Shown here: in pieces, positions 51,218 through 61,679 of the stretch
Position numbering within the stretch: position 1 is the stretch's first letter
Layout: each line of letters opens with the position of its first letter
Source: an uncultured Paracoccaceae bacterium
Lineage (GTDB): Bacteria > Pseudomonadota > Alphaproteobacteria > Rhodobacterales > Rhodobacteraceae
Assembly (NCBI GenBank): GCA_947487205.1
Contig: CANKVU010000003.1
Location: 1 to 64,000, forward strand
Direction of reading: 5' to 3'
Length of the DNA stretch: 64,000 nt
Program-made: the position numbers and the translations under genes
Notes under the pieces: model-generated
What the model was told of the DNA's origin: nothing
The model's database searches: none
What the model saw: the letters and a program-made list of their open reading frames with translations, nothing else

Positions 51218-52605
51218 GTCGGGCGGCTCCTCCACCGGGCGATCTGGTCCCGCACGTTCGCGGGCGCGGTGCCGCCCCAGGATGTGCGGCTGGCGACCGA
51301 ATTGTCCACGCCGAGCACGTCATAGACCCCCTCGGTGATGGCGCCGTGGACCTCCTGCAGTTCCGCCAGCGTCAGGTCGGGCAGGTCGCGGCCGGTCCGT
51401 TCCGCCAGCGCCACCAGCGTTCCGGTGACGTGGTGGGCTTCCCGAAAGGGCAGGCCGGCCTCGCGCACCAGCCAGTCGGCCAGGTCGGTGGCGGTCGAGA
51501 ATCCGTGCCCGGCGGCGGCACGGAGCGCGTCGGGGTTGGCGGCCATGTCGGCGACCATGCCGGTCATCGCGGCAAGGCTCAGCATCAGCGTGTCGGCGGC
51601 GTCGAAGACCTGCTCCTTGTCCTCCTGCATGTCCTTCGAATAGGCGAGCGGCAGGCCCTTCATCACCATCAGGAGCGCCGATTGCGCGCCGAAGATGCGC
51701 CCGATCTTGGCGCGGATCAGCTCGGCGGCGTCGGGGTTCTTCTTCTGCGGCATGATCGAGGAGCCGGTGGAGAAGCGGTCCGACATGGCGACGAAGCGGA
51801 ACTGCGCCGAGGACCAGATCACCAGCTCCTCGGCCAGCCGTGACAGGTGCATGGCGCAGATCGAGGCCGACGACAGGAAGTCGAGCGCGAAGTCCCGGTC
51901 AGAAACGGCGTCGAGCGAATTGCCGCAGGGCCGGTCGAAGCCGAGCGCGGCGGCGGTCGCCTCGCGGTCGATCGGGAAGGAGGTGCCGGCCAGGGCGGCG
52001 GCGCCCAGCGGGCATTCGTTCATCCGCGTCCGCGCGTCGCGGAACCGCGAGACGTCGCGCGACAGCATCTCGACATAGGCCAGCATGTGGTGGCCCCAGG
52101 TGACGGGCTGCGCGGTCTGGAGGTGGGTGAAGCCCGGCATCACCCAGTCCGCGCCCTGCTCCGCCTGGTCGAGGAGCGCCCCCTGCAGGGCGACGATTCC
52201 CTCGACCGCCTCGTCGCAACGTTGCCGCGTCCAGAGGCGGAAATCGGTCGCCACCTGGTCGTTGCGGGAGCGGGCGGTGTGCAGCCGCCCGGCGGCGTCG
52301 CCGATCAGCTCGCGCAGGCGGGCCTCCACGTTCATGTGGATGTCCTCGAGCGCAGCGGAGAAGCGGAACGTGCCACCCTCGATCTCTGACAAGACGGTGA
52401 GAAGGCCTTTCCGGATCTCCTCGGCGTCTTTATCGGTCAGGATGCCCTGCGCGGCGAGCATCGCGGCATGGGCGCGGGAGCCCTCGATGTCCTGGGGCGC
52501 GAGCCGGCGGTCGTACCCGATCGAGGCGTTGATCGCCTCCATGATCGCGTCGGGGCCACCGGCGAAGCGGCCGCCCCACATGGCGTTCGAGGCGCTGTCG
52601 GACAT
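51214..52605 (-). CDS. argH: Argininosuccinate lyase
   Basis: 463 residues from the ATG at 52605 (an upstream in-frame ATG adds four residues). N-terminus [20 protein letters not shown]; family signature [20 protein letters not shown] holds the catalytic Ser loop; [13 protein letters not shown] and [14 protein letters not shown] are also conserved. It splits argininosuccinate into arginine and fumarate, the last step of arginine synthesis. It is divergent from the TlpA-like gene. Confidence 0.96.
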   Translation of the reverse strand: MSDSASNAMWGGRFAGGPDAIMEAINASIGYDRRLAPQDIEGSRAHAAMLAAQGILTDKDAEEIRKGLLTVLSEIEGGTFRFSAALEDIHMNVEARLRELIGDAAGRLHTARSRNDQVATDFRLWTRQRCDEAVEGIVALQGALLDQAEQGADWVMPGFTHLQTAQPVTWGHHMLAYVEMLSRDVSRFRDARTRMNECPLGAAALAGTSFPIDREATAAALGFDRPCGNSLDAVSDRDFALDFLSSASICAMHLSRLAEELVIWSSAQFRFVAMSDRFSTGSSIMPQKKNPDAAELIRAKIGRIFGAQSALLMVMKGLPLAYSKDMQEDKEQVFDAADTLMLSLAAMTGMVADMAANPDALRAAAGHGFSTATDLADWLVREAGLPFREAHHVTGTLVALAERTGRDLPDLTLAELQEVHGAITEGVYDVLGVDNSVASRTSWGGTAPANVRDQIARWRSRPT

Positions 52606-52633
52606 GGGGATGCACACCTTTTCGGAGGGATCG

Positions 52634-53167
52634 ATGAAAGCTCTTGCCGCCGTCCTTTATCTGGGCCTCGTCACCGCTGCAAACGCGCAGGGCGCCGTGG
52701 GGGAGGTCCCGCTGGAGGGGGACATGCGCAAGCTCGCCGTCCATGAAACGTCCCGCGAGACGCCCGACATCGCCATGCAGACGCCGGACGGGCGTCACGT
52801 CACCCTGGAGGAGTTCCGCGGCAAGCCGGTGATCCTGAACTTCTGGGCGACCTGGTGCGCGCCCTGCCGCGAGGAGATGCCGGCGCTCGACGCCGTGGCG
52901 GCCGACGGCGAGGTGGCGGTGGTCACCCTCGCCACGGGGCGCAACACGATCGACGGGATCGAGCGCTTCTTCGAGGAAGAGGGGATCGAGAACCTGCCGA
53001 TCCTGCTCGACCCCTCGCAGGAGGCGGCGCGGGCGATGTCGGTGCTGGGCCTGCCGGTCACGGTGCTGCTCGACGCCGAGGGGCGAGAGGTGGCCCGCCT
53101 GACCGGCGGCGCCGACTGGGCCGGGCCGGAGGCGGCCCGCGTGCTGGAGGCGCTGGGCGGATCTTGA
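52634..53167 (+). CDS. TlpA-like thioredoxin-fold thiol oxidoreductase
   Basis: 177 residues, ribosome site GGAGGG. Signal peptide or anchor [19 protein letters not shown]. The redox motif is [17 protein letters not shown], with cis-Pro in [11 protein letters not shown]. It is a periplasmic thiol-disulfide reductase of the TlpA/ResA group, often serving cytochrome c or cytochrome oxidase assembly. It is divergent from argH, a pairing I recall in Rhodobacterales. Confidence 0.92.
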   Translation: MKALAAVLYLGLVTAANAQGAVGEVPLEGDMRKLAVHETSRETPDIAMQTPDGRHVTLEEFRGKPVILNFWATWCAPCREEMPALDAVAADGEVAVVTLATGRNTIDGIERFFEEEGIENLPILLDPSQEAARAMSVLGLPVTVLLDAEGREVARLTGGADWAGPEAARVLEALGGS

Positions 53168-53217
53168 CACCGCGCCCGGCGCGCCCACATAGCGCCGGTC
53201 CTTTCCCCGGAGGTCCC

Positions 53218-53586
53218 ATGGACCCTGTCGCCCCGATCCTCGTCGCCGCCGCCGCGTTCGGCGGCTATATCGGGTTCTTCCGCAATCGGCGGCGCCTGAA
53301 CGACACCCGCACGGTCGAGGCCGCCTGGCTGGCGAGCTATCCCGGCGACGAGATCCGGCGCAGCGTCGTGTCGGAGGACGGCCGCGCGGGGCTGGTGGAG
53401 ACCTCCTGGGGCACCGGCCTGGTCTGCCGTGGCGGCAGCGTCGCCCGCAGGCTCGACCACGCGCGGACCGATCTGGACGAGAGCGGCCTGCTGATCCGTC
53501 TTCCCGATCTCGACGCGTCGCGCATCCACCTGCAGCTGGACCCGGCGCAGGCGGCGCTCTGGCAGGAACGCATCGAACGGGATTGA
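53218..53586 (+). CDS. Hypothetical membrane-anchored protein
   Basis: 122 residues, good GGAGG ribosome site. One N-terminal membrane helix (APILVAAAAFGGYIGFF) then a soluble domain of ~95 residues (TWG TGLVCRGGSVARRL, LLIRLPDLDASRIHLQLDPAQAALW) that looks like a small beta-rich fold. It is not recognised. It is 50 bases downstream of the TlpA-like gene and may be co-transcribed. Confidence 0.65.
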   Translation: MDPVAPILVAAAAFGGYIGFFRNRRRLNDTRTVEAAWLASYPGDEIRRSVVSEDGRAGLVETSWGTGLVCRGGSVARRLDHARTDLDESGLLIRLPDLDASRIHLQLDPAQAALWQERIERD

Positions 53587-53724
53587 GGCCGGGGCCTACC
53601 GGCCGCGCCGGGATCGCCCCCCCCCCGGCGCGCGAATGTCCACCCCGCGGAGGCGACGCCGCCCCCGGCCCGGTGGGCCGGGAGCGGCGGCGACCGGCGG
53701 TTCGTCGGGCCATCGCCCTGCGCG

Positions 53725-53736
53725 GTGTCGCGACAC
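53725..53736. promoter_or_regulatory. Palindrome upstream of alkaline phosphatase
   Basis: GTGTCGCGACAC is a perfect 12-bp palindrome 114 bases ahead of the phosphatase start. It may be a regulator site; no matching regulator gene is adjacent. Confidence 0.25.
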
Positions 53737-53849
53737 GAAACTGTAAGGGTCCCTTCGCGGCATTGTCACCTCACGCTGGGAGACGTGCAACCGCAGCTTG
53801 CGAGCCTTGCCTCGCATGCCGCGTGTTCTGCCAAATTGTGAGATCGACA

Positions 53850-55331
53850 ATGAGATTCCCGATGTCCCGCCGCGCCCTCCTCGCGGCCTCCGTCACCGCC
53901 TTCGTCCTCCCCGTGGCCGCCGGGGCCGCCACGATCGGGGAGGCCAAAAACGTCATGATGTTCATCTCCGACGGCGCCTCCTGGGGCGCGTGGGACATGG
54001 CCAGCTATTACGAGTACGGCGAGACCGGCCGGCAGGCCTACGACGAGTTCGACACCAAGCTCGGCATGACCACCGGTTCGGCCTCCACCGACCGGCCCTA
54101 CATCCCCGAGGCCGCCTGGGACGACACGCCGACGGGCGACGAAGACTATTTCCAAGGCTACAAGCGTATCAAGGACGGCGCCACCGACAGCGCCGCGGCC
54201 GGGACGGCGCTCGCGACGGGGACCAAGACGCTCAACGGACGCATCAATGTCGGACCCGACGGCGAGAAGCTCCCCTTCCTCAGCCAGGCGATGAAGGCGG
54301 CCGGCAAGGATGTGGGCGTGGTCTCCAGCGTGCCGTTCAGCCACGCCACCCCGGCCGCCTTCGGGGCGCAGAACATCGACCGCAACAATTACCAGGAGAT
54401 CGCCGGCCAGATGATCAACGAGGGCACCCTCGACGTGATCATGGGCGGCGGCAATCCGAACTTCGACGGCAGCGGACGCCGCCTGGACGAGGCCAATTAC
54501 AACCGGATCTCGGAGGCCGACTGGGCCGCGCTCAACGGCGACGACGCGCCGATGACCCTGATCCAGACGCGGGAGGAGTTCGAGGCCCTCGCCAACGGAT
54601 CGCGCGAGATCGACGGCCGGGTGATCGGCCTTCCCCAGGTGGGCGACACGCTCCAGGTCAATCGCGATCCGGACGTGGTCGGCGCCGACCCGTCGAACCC
54701 GACCGGCGTGGCCTTCGTCGAGGGCGTCCCGACCCTCGAGATGATGACCCAGGGGGCGCTGCAGCAGCTCGGCGACAACGAGGACGGCCTGTTCCTGATG
54801 GTCGAGGGCGGCGCCGTGGACTGGGCCGCGCATGCCAACAGCACCGGCGGCATCATCGAGGAACAGATGGATTTCAACGCCGCCGTCGCGGCGGGCGTGG
54901 ACTGGGTCGAGGCGGAATCGTCCTGGGACGAGACGCTGATGCTCGTCCTGACCGATCACGGCAACGGCATGCCCATGGGTCCGAATTCCGACGAGATCTC
55001 CTTCCAGCCGATCGCGAACAACGGCCAGGGGAACCTGCCGGGCGTCCTGTGGCATACGGGCGGCCATACGACCGAGAACACCCTCTTCTGGGCGCAGGGC
55101 GCGGGGTCGGAGATGTTCGCCGACCGGATCGTCGGCACCGATCCCTATCTGACCTCCATCCTCGGCTTCAACGACGGCAGCTACTTCGACAACACCGCCG
55201 TCTCCGGGGTCGTCTCGGCGGCGGTCGGCGTGGACGATCCCGCGCCGGTCCCGCTTCCGGCCACGTTCTGGCTCCTGGCGCCGGCCTTCGGCATCCTCGG
55301 CGGCATCCGCCGGCTGAGCCGCCGCGGCTGA
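53850..55331 (+). CDS. Alkaline phosphatase with VPLPA C-terminal sorting signal
   Basis: 493 residues from the ATG at 53850 (ATG at 53862 possible). A signal peptide (MSRRALLAASVTAFVLPVAAGA) leads into the phosphatase domain: metal site MMFISDGASWG, nucleophile Ser in DGATDSAAAGTALATG, VVSSVPFSHATPAAFGA, LMVEGGAVDWAAHAN, VLTDHGNG and VLWHTGGHTTEN. It should release phosphate from organic esters outside the cytoplasm. The last 27 residues are VPLPA, a hydrophobic helix and RRLSRRG, the VPLPA-CTERM sorting tag read by an exosortase. No exosortase gene is in the window. Confidence 0.92.
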   Translation: MRFPMSRRALLAASVTAFVLPVAAGAATIGEAKNVMMFISDGASWGAWDMASYYEYGETGRQAYDEFDTKLGMTTGSASTDRPYIPEAAWDDTPTGDEDYFQGYKRIKDGATDSAAAGTALATGTKTLNGRINVGPDGEKLPFLSQAMKAAGKDVGVVSSVPFSHATPAAFGAQNIDRNNYQEIAGQMINEGTLDVIMGGGNPNFDGSGRRLDEANYNRISEADWAALNGDDAPMTLIQTREEFEALANGSREIDGRVIGLPQVGDTLQVNRDPDVVGADPSNPTGVAFVEGVPTLEMMTQGALQQLGDNEDGLFLMVEGGAVDWAAHANSTGGIIEEQMDFNAAVAAGVDWVEAESSWDETLMLVLTDHGNGMPMGPNSDEISFQPIANNGQGNLPGVLWHTGGHTTENTLFWAQGAGSEMFADRIVGTDPYLTSILGFNDGSYFDNTAVSGVVSAAVGVDDPAPVPLPATFWLLAPAFGILGGIRRLSRRG

Positions 55332-55852
55332 GCGGCCCGATAGGGAAAAGGGGGCTCCCGGTCGCGGAGCCTCCTGCCACGGGGCCGCGATCCGGGTTTC
55401 CGACTGTCCATGCATGAACGGCGAACGGAAAGGCGGCCATCGCCTAGACCGGACTTCTTCCCGCTCCGAACGGGGTCACGTATCGCTTCGGCGATTGTCC
55501 TCGGGCACGGGAAACGCGGTTGCGCCTGCCGCGCCGGCGCTGCGGCAGGCGCTCGACCGGGCGGTGCGACGGACCGATCCGCGGCGAGATGATCGCGGAG
55601 GCGACCCGGGGAAAGCAGCGCGGCGCGGCTTTCGGGGTTTGCGGTGGCGGACGTTCGCCTTGTCCCGCGCCTCCGGCACGTGGCGCCAGTGCGGGGTGGG
55701 TGCGGGTCGCGATCGTTCCCGGCCGGTCCGGCCGATCGGCGTCGCGGCGATCCGTTCCGCCCTGCCTGTCGAAGGCCGCACCGACGATCCCGCCCGTGGG
55801 CACGTCGCCGGCCCGGTGAGCGCCGCGTCGATCCGGGCCGCGCGGGGCGGGG
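55332..55852. other. Intergenic stretch, no convincing gene
   Basis: About 520 bases between the phosphatase and the convergent aminotransferase. A weak hairpin GGCTCC...GGAGCC (55352-55370) may end the phosphatase transcript. Frames on both strands are Arg/Pro-rich, overlap each other and resemble nothing known; I see no gene. Confidence 0.45.
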
Positions 55853-56710
55853 TCAGAGCGCGGCCTTGCGGCTCTCCTCGATGTAGATCTCGCGCAGGCG
55901 GCGGGCGACGGGGCCGGGGGTGCCGTCGGCGACCGGGCGGCCGTCGATCTCCACCACCGGCATGACGAAGGCGGAGGCGGAGGTGACGAAGGCCTCGTCG
56001 GCGGATTGCGCCTCCTCGACGGTGAAGGGGCGCTCCTCGACCGTCATCTGCGCTTCGCGGGCGAGGCGCAGGACGGCGGCGCGGGTGATGCCGTGCAGGA
56101 TCTCGGAGCCGAGCTGGCGGGTCACGATCACGCCGCCCCTGACGATGTAGGCGTTGTTCGACGTGCCTTCGGTCACGGCGCCGTCCTCGACCATCCAGGC
56201 GTCGTCGGCGCCCTGCTCCCGGGCCGCCATCTTGGCCATCGAGGGGTAGAGGAGCTGCACCGTCTTGATGTCGCGGCGGCCCCAGCGCAGGTCGGGGCAG
56301 GTCGCGACCTTCAGCCCCGTGCGGGCGGCGGGGGCGTCGGCCAGGCCCGGCTTCGACTGGGTGAAGAGGACCACCGTCTGCGGCGTGTCCGGATCGGGAT
56401 AGGCGAAGTCGCGGTCGGCCGCGCCGCGCGTGATCTGAAGGTAGATCAGACCGTCCTCGATGCCGTTCTCGACCGTCAGGCGGCGCATCACCTCGAGCAG
56501 GGCGTCGCGGGAGAGCGGCACCGGCATCGCGAGCTCCGACAGGGAGCGTTCGAGGCGCTGGGCGTGGCCGTCGAAATCGACCAGCCGGCCGCCCAGCACG
56601 CTCACCACCTCGTAGACCGCGTCGGCGAACAGGAAGCCGCGGTCGAAGACCGAGATCGTCGCCTCGGCCTCGGGCAGGAACTCTCCGTTGACGTAGACGG
56701 TGCGGGGCAT
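55853..56710 (-). CDS. Class IV aminotransferase, D-amino-acid transaminase-like
   Basis: 285 residues from the ATG at 56710. The fold-IV PLP enzyme marks are RTVYVNGEFLPEAEATISVFDRGFLFADAVYEVV, catalytic Lys in WGRRDIKTVQLLYPSMAK, EGTSNNAYIV and the phosphate-binding HGITRAAVL. The opening and the DRGFLFADAVYEVV block favour D-alanine aminotransferase over branched-chain transaminase or aminodeoxychorismate lyase. It would supply D-Glu or D-Ala or degrade D-amino acids. Confidence 0.9.
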   Translation of the reverse strand: MPRTVYVNGEFLPEAEATISVFDRGFLFADAVYEVVSVLGGRLVDFDGHAQRLERSLSELAMPVPLSRDALLEVMRRLTVENGIEDGLIYLQITRGAADRDFAYPDPDTPQTVVLFTQSKPGLADAPAARTGLKVATCPDLRWGRRDIKTVQLLYPSMAKMAAREQGADDAWMVEDGAVTEGTSNNAYIVRGGVIVTRQLGSEILHGITRAAVLRLAREAQMTVEERPFTVEEAQSADEAFVTSASAFVMPVVEIDGRPVADGTPGPVARRLREIYIEESRKAAL

Positions 56711-56863
56711 GGGCGGGCTCCTCGGGGGTGTCGCCACCGGGTGTCGGACGAAGCGCGGGGCGGGTCAAGCGCCGGCGATTCCCGCCAGGGCGGTGTTGCG
56801 TCGCGGGCAGGAACATTCTAACTCTCGCCGCGACGCAGAAGAAACATTGTTGCGAGGACATCC

Positions 56864-57823
56864 ATGTCGTTCCGAATCCAGCCCGCCCCGCCCGCGCGTC
56901 CCAATCGCTGCCAGCTGTTCGGGCCGGGATCGCGGCCCGCGATCTTCGAGAAGATGGCCGGGTCGGCGGCGGATGTCATCAACCTCGACCTGGAGGACAG
57001 CGTCGGGCCCGACGACAAGGCCGAGGCGCGCAAGAACATCGTCCAGGCGATCGGCGACGTGGATTGGGGCGACAAGCACCTGTCGGTCCGGATCAACGGG
57101 CTCGACACGCCCTACTGGTACCGCGACGTGGTGGACCTGCTGGAGGGCGCCTCGGACCGGCTGGACCAGATCATGATCCCCAAGGTCGGCAACGCCGCCG
57201 ACCTCTACGCCGTGGACGCGCTGGTCACGGCGGTGGAGGCGGCGCGGGGGCGGACGAAGCGCATCGCCTTCGAGGTGATCATCGAGACCGCCGCCGGCCT
57301 GTCGAACGTGCACGAGATCGCGGGCGCGACGCCGCGGCTGCAGGCGATGAGCCTGGGCGCGGCCGATTACGCCGCCTCGATGGGGATGGCGACGACGGGG
57401 ATCGGGGGCACGCAGGAGAATTACTACATGCTCCGCGAGGGGCAGAAATACTGGGGCGATCCCTGGCACTGGGTGCAGACGGCGATCGTCGCGGCGTGCC
57501 GGACCCACGGCGTCCTGCCGGTGGACGGGCCGTTCGGCGACTTCTCGGACGAAGAGGGGTTCCGCGCGCAGGCGCTGCGCTCGGCCACGCTGGGGATGGT
57601 GGGCAAATGGGCGATCCATCCCAAGCAGGTGGCGCTGGCCAACGAGGTGTTCACGCCCACCGAGGAAGCCGTGGCCGAGGCGCGCGAGATCCTGGAGGCG
57701 ATGGAGCAGGCCCAGCGCGACGGCCAGGGCGCCGCGACCTACAAGGGGCGGCTGGTGGACCTGGCCTCGATCCGGCAGGCCGAGGTGATCGTGCGGCAGA
57801 GCGAGATGATCGCGGGGCGCTGA
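56864..57823 (+). CDS. mcl1: L-malyl-CoA/beta-methylmalyl-CoA lyase
   Basis: 319 residues, the length and sequence pattern of Rhodobacter sphaeroides Mcl1: FRIQPAPPARPNRCQLFGPGSRPAIFEKMAGSAADVINLDLEDSVGPDDK, FEVIIETAAGLSNVHEIA (catalytic Glu/metal site), LGAADYAASMGMATTGIGG and WAIHPKQVALANEVF. It cleaves beta-methylmalyl-CoA to glyoxylate and propionyl-CoA and condenses or cleaves malyl-CoA in the ethylmalonyl-CoA pathway of acetate assimilation. It is alone here, divergent from the aminotransferase. Confidence 0.93.
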   Translation: MSFRIQPAPPARPNRCQLFGPGSRPAIFEKMAGSAADVINLDLEDSVGPDDKAEARKNIVQAIGDVDWGDKHLSVRINGLDTPYWYRDVVDLLEGASDRLDQIMIPKVGNAADLYAVDALVTAVEAARGRTKRIAFEVIIETAAGLSNVHEIAGATPRLQAMSLGAADYAASMGMATTGIGGTQENYYMLREGQKYWGDPWHWVQTAIVAACRTHGVLPVDGPFGDFSDEEGFRAQALRSATLGMVGKWAIHPKQVALANEVFTPTEEAVAEAREILEAMEQAQRDGQGAATYKGRLVDLASIRQAEVIVRQSEMIAGR

Positions 57824-57906
57824 GGTCGGCGCGGGGCGCGGGGACCCCGCCGGTCACGCGGGGGTGGAGCGCGTCCCCCGTGCCGCCGGACGGATCGGCC
57901 CGCGCG

Positions 57907-59211
57907 TCATTCCGCCGAGATCAGGTGGAAGAAGGTGCCGGTGACATGGCCGCGCCGCGATCCCGTCTCGGGGACGGGGGTGCCGTCGGCATCGGCGACG
58001 CGCGCGAGCGGCGGGTCGGGCATGTCGAGGATCGTGGAATAGTGGAATTCGTGGCCGCGGAGCGCGGCGCCGGGGGCGAGGCCCGGCATCGGCTCCAGAA
58101 GCTCGGCGCGGCGGTAGCCCAAGTGGAACTTGCGCTTTTCGTAGCTGGTGGCGAGGCCGAGAAGGCCCGCCATGCGGTGGGTCGTGCCGTCCTTGTCGGT
58201 CAGGCTCTGCCCCAGGGCCATGTAGCCGCCGCATTCGCCGTGGACGGGGCGGGTCTCGGCATGGGCGCGCAGGCCCGCGCGGAAGGTCTGGGCCGCGGCG
58301 AGGCGGCCGGCATGGAGCTCGGGGTAGCCGCCCGGCAGCCAGACGAGGTCGGCGCCGGGGTCGGGGGCCTCGTCGGCCAGCGGCGAGAAGGGCAGGATCT
58401 CGGCCCCCGCGGCGCGCCAGCCCTCCAGGAGGTGCGGATAGGTGAAGGAGAAGGCCGCGTCGCGGGCGAGCGCGATGCGCTGCGCCGGGGGCGCGGGCAG
58501 GGCGCCGCCCGCCACGCCGGCGGTGCCGGTGGCGGCGGCGCGGATCGCGGCGAGGTCGACGTGATCGCGCAGGAAGGTGGCGTAGCCGGCGATGGCGGCG
58601 TCGAGATCGGGATGCTCCACGGCCTGGATGAGGCCCAGATGACGTTCGGGCAGCGCGAGGTCCCCGCGCCGGGGCAGGACGCCCAGGACGGTCAGGCCCG
58701 CATGCTCCATCCCGAGCCGGATCAGCCGTTCGTGCCGGGGCGAGGCCACGCGGTTCAGGATCACCCCGGCGATGGCGAGGTCGGGGCGGTAGGCGGCGAA
58801 GCCCATGGCGGTGGCGGCGGCCGATTGCGCCTGTCCGCCCGCGTCGATCACCAGCACGACGGGCCAGCCCATGCGGGCCGCCGTCTCGGCCGAGGCGCCG
58901 AAGCCGGCGCGCCCCCGCGTGGCGACGCCGTCGTAGAGGCCCATGGAGCCCTCGGCCACGCAGATGTCGGCGCCGGTGGCCCGGGCGGCGATGGCGGCGA
59001 GGAGGTCCTCGCCCATCGCCCAGGTGTCGAGGTTGAAGGAGGGCCGCCCGCTGGCGGCCAGGTGGAAGGCCGGGTCGATGTAGTCGGGGCCGGACTTGAA
59101 GGGCTGGACCGTCAGGCCGTCCTCGGCCAGCGCGCGCAGGAGGCCCAGCATGACGGTGGTCTTGCCGGTGCCGGAGGCGGGGGCGGAGACGAGGAGGCCG
59201 GGGGGGAGCAT
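57907..59211 (-). CDS. cobB: Hydrogenobyrinic acid a,c-diamide synthase
   Basis: 434 residues from the ATG at 59211. N-terminal P-loop VSAPASGTGKTTVMLGLLRAL, DADICVAEGSMGLYDGV-like ATPase block (ADICVAEGSMGLYDG), and C-terminal glutamine amidotransferase with the nucleophile Cys in PVHGECGGYMALG and His in GHEFHYSTI. It amidates the a and c side chains of hydrogenobyrinic acid. Last gene of the cobL-cobE-cobM-cobB set. Confidence 0.94.
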   Translation of the reverse strand: MLPPGLLVSAPASGTGKTTVMLGLLRALAEDGLTVQPFKSGPDYIDPAFHLAASGRPSFNLDTWAMGEDLLAAIAARATGADICVAEGSMGLYDGVATRGRAGFGASAETAARMGWPVVLVIDAGGQAQSAAATAMGFAAYRPDLAIAGVILNRVASPRHERLIRLGMEHAGLTVLGVLPRRGDLALPERHLGLIQAVEHPDLDAAIAGYATFLRDHVDLAAIRAAATGTAGVAGGALPAPPAQRIALARDAAFSFTYPHLLEGWRAAGAEILPFSPLADEAPDPGADLVWLPGGYPELHAGRLAAAQTFRAGLRAHAETRPVHGECGGYMALGQSLTDKDGTTHRMAGLLGLATSYEKRKFHLGYRRAELLEPMPGLAPGAALRGHEFHYSTILDMPDPPLARVADADGTPVPETGSRRGHVTGTFFHLISAE

Positions 59212-59252
59212 GCGCGGACCTTCGGGATCGGGGGACGGGGGAGGCGGCGCGA

Positions 59253-60047
59253 TCACGCGTCGCCGGGGGTCCAGCCGGACCAGGGGCTGTCGGCCGATTG
59301 CGGTCGATAGCGGCGGTCGTAATCGGCGGCGTAGAGGCGCGATTCGGCGAAGTCGGCCGCGCCTAGCGCCGGGCCGACGAGGATCAGGGCGGTGCGGGTC
59401 ACCGACGGGTCGAGCCGCGCCTCGACCGTGGAAAGCGTGGCGCGCAGGATCGATTCGTCCGGCCAGGAGGCGCGGAAGACGACCGCCACGGGGCAGTCGG
59501 GCCCGTAGGCGGGGGCGAGGTCGGCAACGACCCCCGCGAGGTTGCCGATGGACAGGTGGATCGCCAGCGTGGCGCCGGTGGCCGCGAAATTCGCGAGGCT
59601 TTCGCCCGCCGGCATCGAGGAGGCGCGGCCGGGCGTCCGGGTCAGGACCACCGATTGCGCCACGCCCGGCAGGGTGAGCTCGGCGCCGAGCGCGGCGGCG
59701 GCGGCTGCGAAGGACGGCACGCCCGGGGTGACGGTGTAGGGGATGGAGAGGGCGTCGAGGCGGCGGATCTGTTCCCCCATGGCCGACCAGACGGAGAGGT
59801 CGCCGGAATGGAGCCGCGCGATGTCCTGCCCCCGGTCGTGGGCGGCGCGGATCTCGGCCAGGATGGCGTCGAGGTCGAGGGGCGCGGTGTTCACCACCCG
59901 GGCGCCGGGCGGGCAATGGTCCAGCACCGCCTCGGGCACGAGGCTGCCGGCATAGAGGCAGACCGGGCAGGCGGCGATCAGGTCGCGGCCGCGCAGCGTC
60001 AGGAGGTCGGGGGCGCCGGGGCCGGCGCCGATGAAGTGGACGGTCAT
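59253..60047 (-). CDS. cobM: Precorrin-4 C11-methyltransferase
   Basis: 264 residues from the ATG at 60047, overlapping the cobE stop. Corrin methyltransferase fold: [57 protein letters not shown] and [25 protein letters not shown]. It adds the C11 methyl group from SAM. Confidence 0.94.
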   Translation of the reverse strand: MTVHFIGAGPGAPDLLTLRGRDLIAACPVCLYAGSLVPEAVLDHCPPGARVVNTAPLDLDAILAEIRAAHDRGQDIARLHSGDLSVWSAMGEQIRRLDALSIPYTVTPGVPSFAAAAAALGAELTLPGVAQSVVLTRTPGRASSMPAGESLANFAATGATLAIHLSIGNLAGVVADLAPAYGPDCPVAVVFRASWPDESILRATLSTVEARLDPSVTRTALILVGPALGAADFAESRLYAADYDRRYRPQSADSPWSGWTPGDA

Positions 60048-60421
60048 GGATCGGGTCCTCGGGCTATCGCGCAGGTGGCCATGCGGTCGGCGGAGATGCA
60101 ACGGGGCGCGACGAGCACCGCGCCCGGACCGGCGGCGGCCAGCGCGGCGGCCTCGGCCACGCTGCCGGTGGCGTGGCTGCGGCGCGCGGCCTCGGACCGG
60201 GTCGGGGTGTCCTGGGCCGAGAGGGCGGCGGGATCGACCGCCCGGAGCGGCCGGTCGAGCGCCCGGGCGAGGGCGCGGATCGGCGCGGCGCCGGCCTTGG
60301 CGGCGGCCGTGGCCAGCAGGTCGGGCGCCGCCCCGGTGCGGTCGAGCGCGTCGCGCAGGCTGTCGGCGGAGGCGCCGCCGCGGAACCCGAACCCCGCGAC
60401 GATCACAGCGTGACGCTCCAT
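60044..60421 (-). CDS. cobE: Cobalamin biosynthesis protein CobE (CbiG C-terminal-like)
   Basis: 125 residues. It matches the CbiG C-terminal domain: [25 protein letters not shown], then a variable middle and [46 protein letters not shown]. It overlaps cobL by 19 bases upstream and cobM by 4 downstream. Its exact role is uncertain; it has been proposed to handle corrin intermediates. Confidence 0.87.
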   Translation of the reverse strand: MERHAVIVAGFGFRGGASADSLRDALDRTGAAPDLLATAAAKAGAAPIRALARALDRPLRAVDPAALSAQDTPTRSEAARRSHATGSVAEAAALAAAGPGAVLVAPRCISADRMATCAIARGPDP

Positions 60422-61593
60422 TGCACGAGCGGATAGGCCGCCGCCCAGCCGTGGAACCGGCCGACCGGCTGCGGCCGTTCGGCGCGCAGGCGCAGCAGGT
60501 CGCCGCCCAGGCGCCGATGCGCGTCGAGCACCAGCGCCTCGGTCTCGAGCGTCACGGCGTTGGAGACGAGCCGCGCGCCGGGGGCGAGCTGGGCCAGCCG
60601 CTCGATCAGCGCCGCCGTCAGGCCGCCGCCGACGAAGATCGCGTCCGGTCGGGGCAGGCCGGACAGCGCCTCGGGCGCGCGGCCCTCGACCACGCTCAGG
60701 CGGTCCTGTCCGAGGGCGGCGGCGTTGCGGCGGATGCGGCCGGCCCGGTCGGGGCGGATCTCGACCGTCGTGGCCTCGAGCGAGGGATGGGCCAGGAGCC
60801 ATTCGATCGCCACGGCGCCCGACCCGCCGCCGATGTCCCAGAGCCGCTCGCCGGGCCGCGGGGCGAGCGCCGCCAGGGTCAGCGCCCGGACCGGGGACTT
60901 GGTGATCTGCCCGTCATGCTCGAACACCGCCTCGGCCCGGCCGGGCACGAGGGCGAGCGCGGCGCCGGGGCCGCGCACCTCGATCGCGGCGGCGACGGGG
61001 CCGGCGGGGGGGCGTGCGCCGGGAAGGTCGCGCGCGGCGGCGATCCGTTCGCGCGGCCCGCCCAGCGCCGCGAGCACGGTGACGCGGCTGTCGCCGAAGC
61101 CGGCCCCGTCGAGATAGGCCAGGAGGGCGGCGACCGCGTCGCCGTCGCGCAGCGTCGCGAGAAGCCGCGCGCCCGGCGCGAGGTGGGGGCGCAGGCGCGA
61201 CAGCGGCGCGGCGTGGAGCCCCAGGCAGGGCACCGTCTCGAGCGGCCAGCCGAGGCGCGCGGCGGCGAGCGAGAACACCGACGGCCCGGGCAGCGCGCGC
61301 CATTCGCCGGGGTCCAGCTCGCGGGCGATGACGCTGCCGGCGCCGAACCAGAACGGGTCGCCCGAGGCGAGCGCGACCGTGGGGCGCCCGCGCTGCGCCA
61401 GGAGGAGGGGAAGCCCGTCGCGGAAGGGCACCGGCCAGGCGATGCGCGTGCCGCCCCCGCCGGGGACGAGGGCGAGGTGGCGGGGCGGACCCATGACGAT
61501 CTCGGCCGCGTCGAGGGCCGCGCGCGCGGCGGTCGAGAGGCCCGCCGCGCCGTCCTCTCCGACGCCGAGGATGGTGAGCCAGGGGGCGCTCAC
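60403..61593 (-). CDS. cobL: Precorrin-6Y C5,15-methyltransferase (decarboxylating)
   Basis: 396 residues. It is the fused CbiE-CbiT form. N-terminal methyltransferase: [35 protein letters not shown] and [13 protein letters not shown]-terminal CbiT domain: [45 protein letters not shown]. It methylates C5 and C15 and decarboxylates the C12 acetate. It is divergent from cobK across 86 bases. Confidence 0.94.
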   Translation of the reverse strand: MSAPWLTILGVGEDGAAGLSTAARAALDAAEIVMGPPRHLALVPGGGGTRIAWPVPFRDGLPLLLAQRGRPTVALASGDPFWFGAGSVIARELDPGEWRALPGPSVFSLAAARLGWPLETVPCLGLHAAPLSRLRPHLAPGARLLATLRDGDAVAALLAYLDGAGFGDSRVTVLAALGGPRERIAAARDLPGARPPAGPVAAAIEVRGPGAALALVPGRAEAVFEHDGQITKSPVRALTLAALAPRPGERLWDIGGGSGAVAIEWLLAHPSLEATTVEIRPDRAGRIRRNAAALGQDRLSVVEGRAPEALSGLPRPDAIFVGGGLTAALIERLAQLAPGARLVSNAVTLETEALVLDAHRRLGGDLLRLRAERPQPVGRFHGWAAAYPLVQWSVTL

Positions 61594-61679
61594 GGGCGGC
61601 GATCCGGGCGGCCGGCGGTGGGCGGCGCGCCACGCGCCGTCTTGTCCCCCGCCGCGGCTTCGGCCAGAGGGGCGGGGCG

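Noticed and set aside
53741-53770. Possible PhoB box upstream of the alkaline phosphatase (CTGTAAG and TTGTCAC, 22 bases apart)
   Set aside because: The repeats are two helical turns apart, not one, and the intervening 11-base unit does not match; too weak to call.
55414-55965. Plus- and minus-strand open frames between phosphatase and aminotransferase
   Set aside because: Mutually overlapping, low-complexity, and one runs into the aminotransferase; consistent with chance open frames at high GC.
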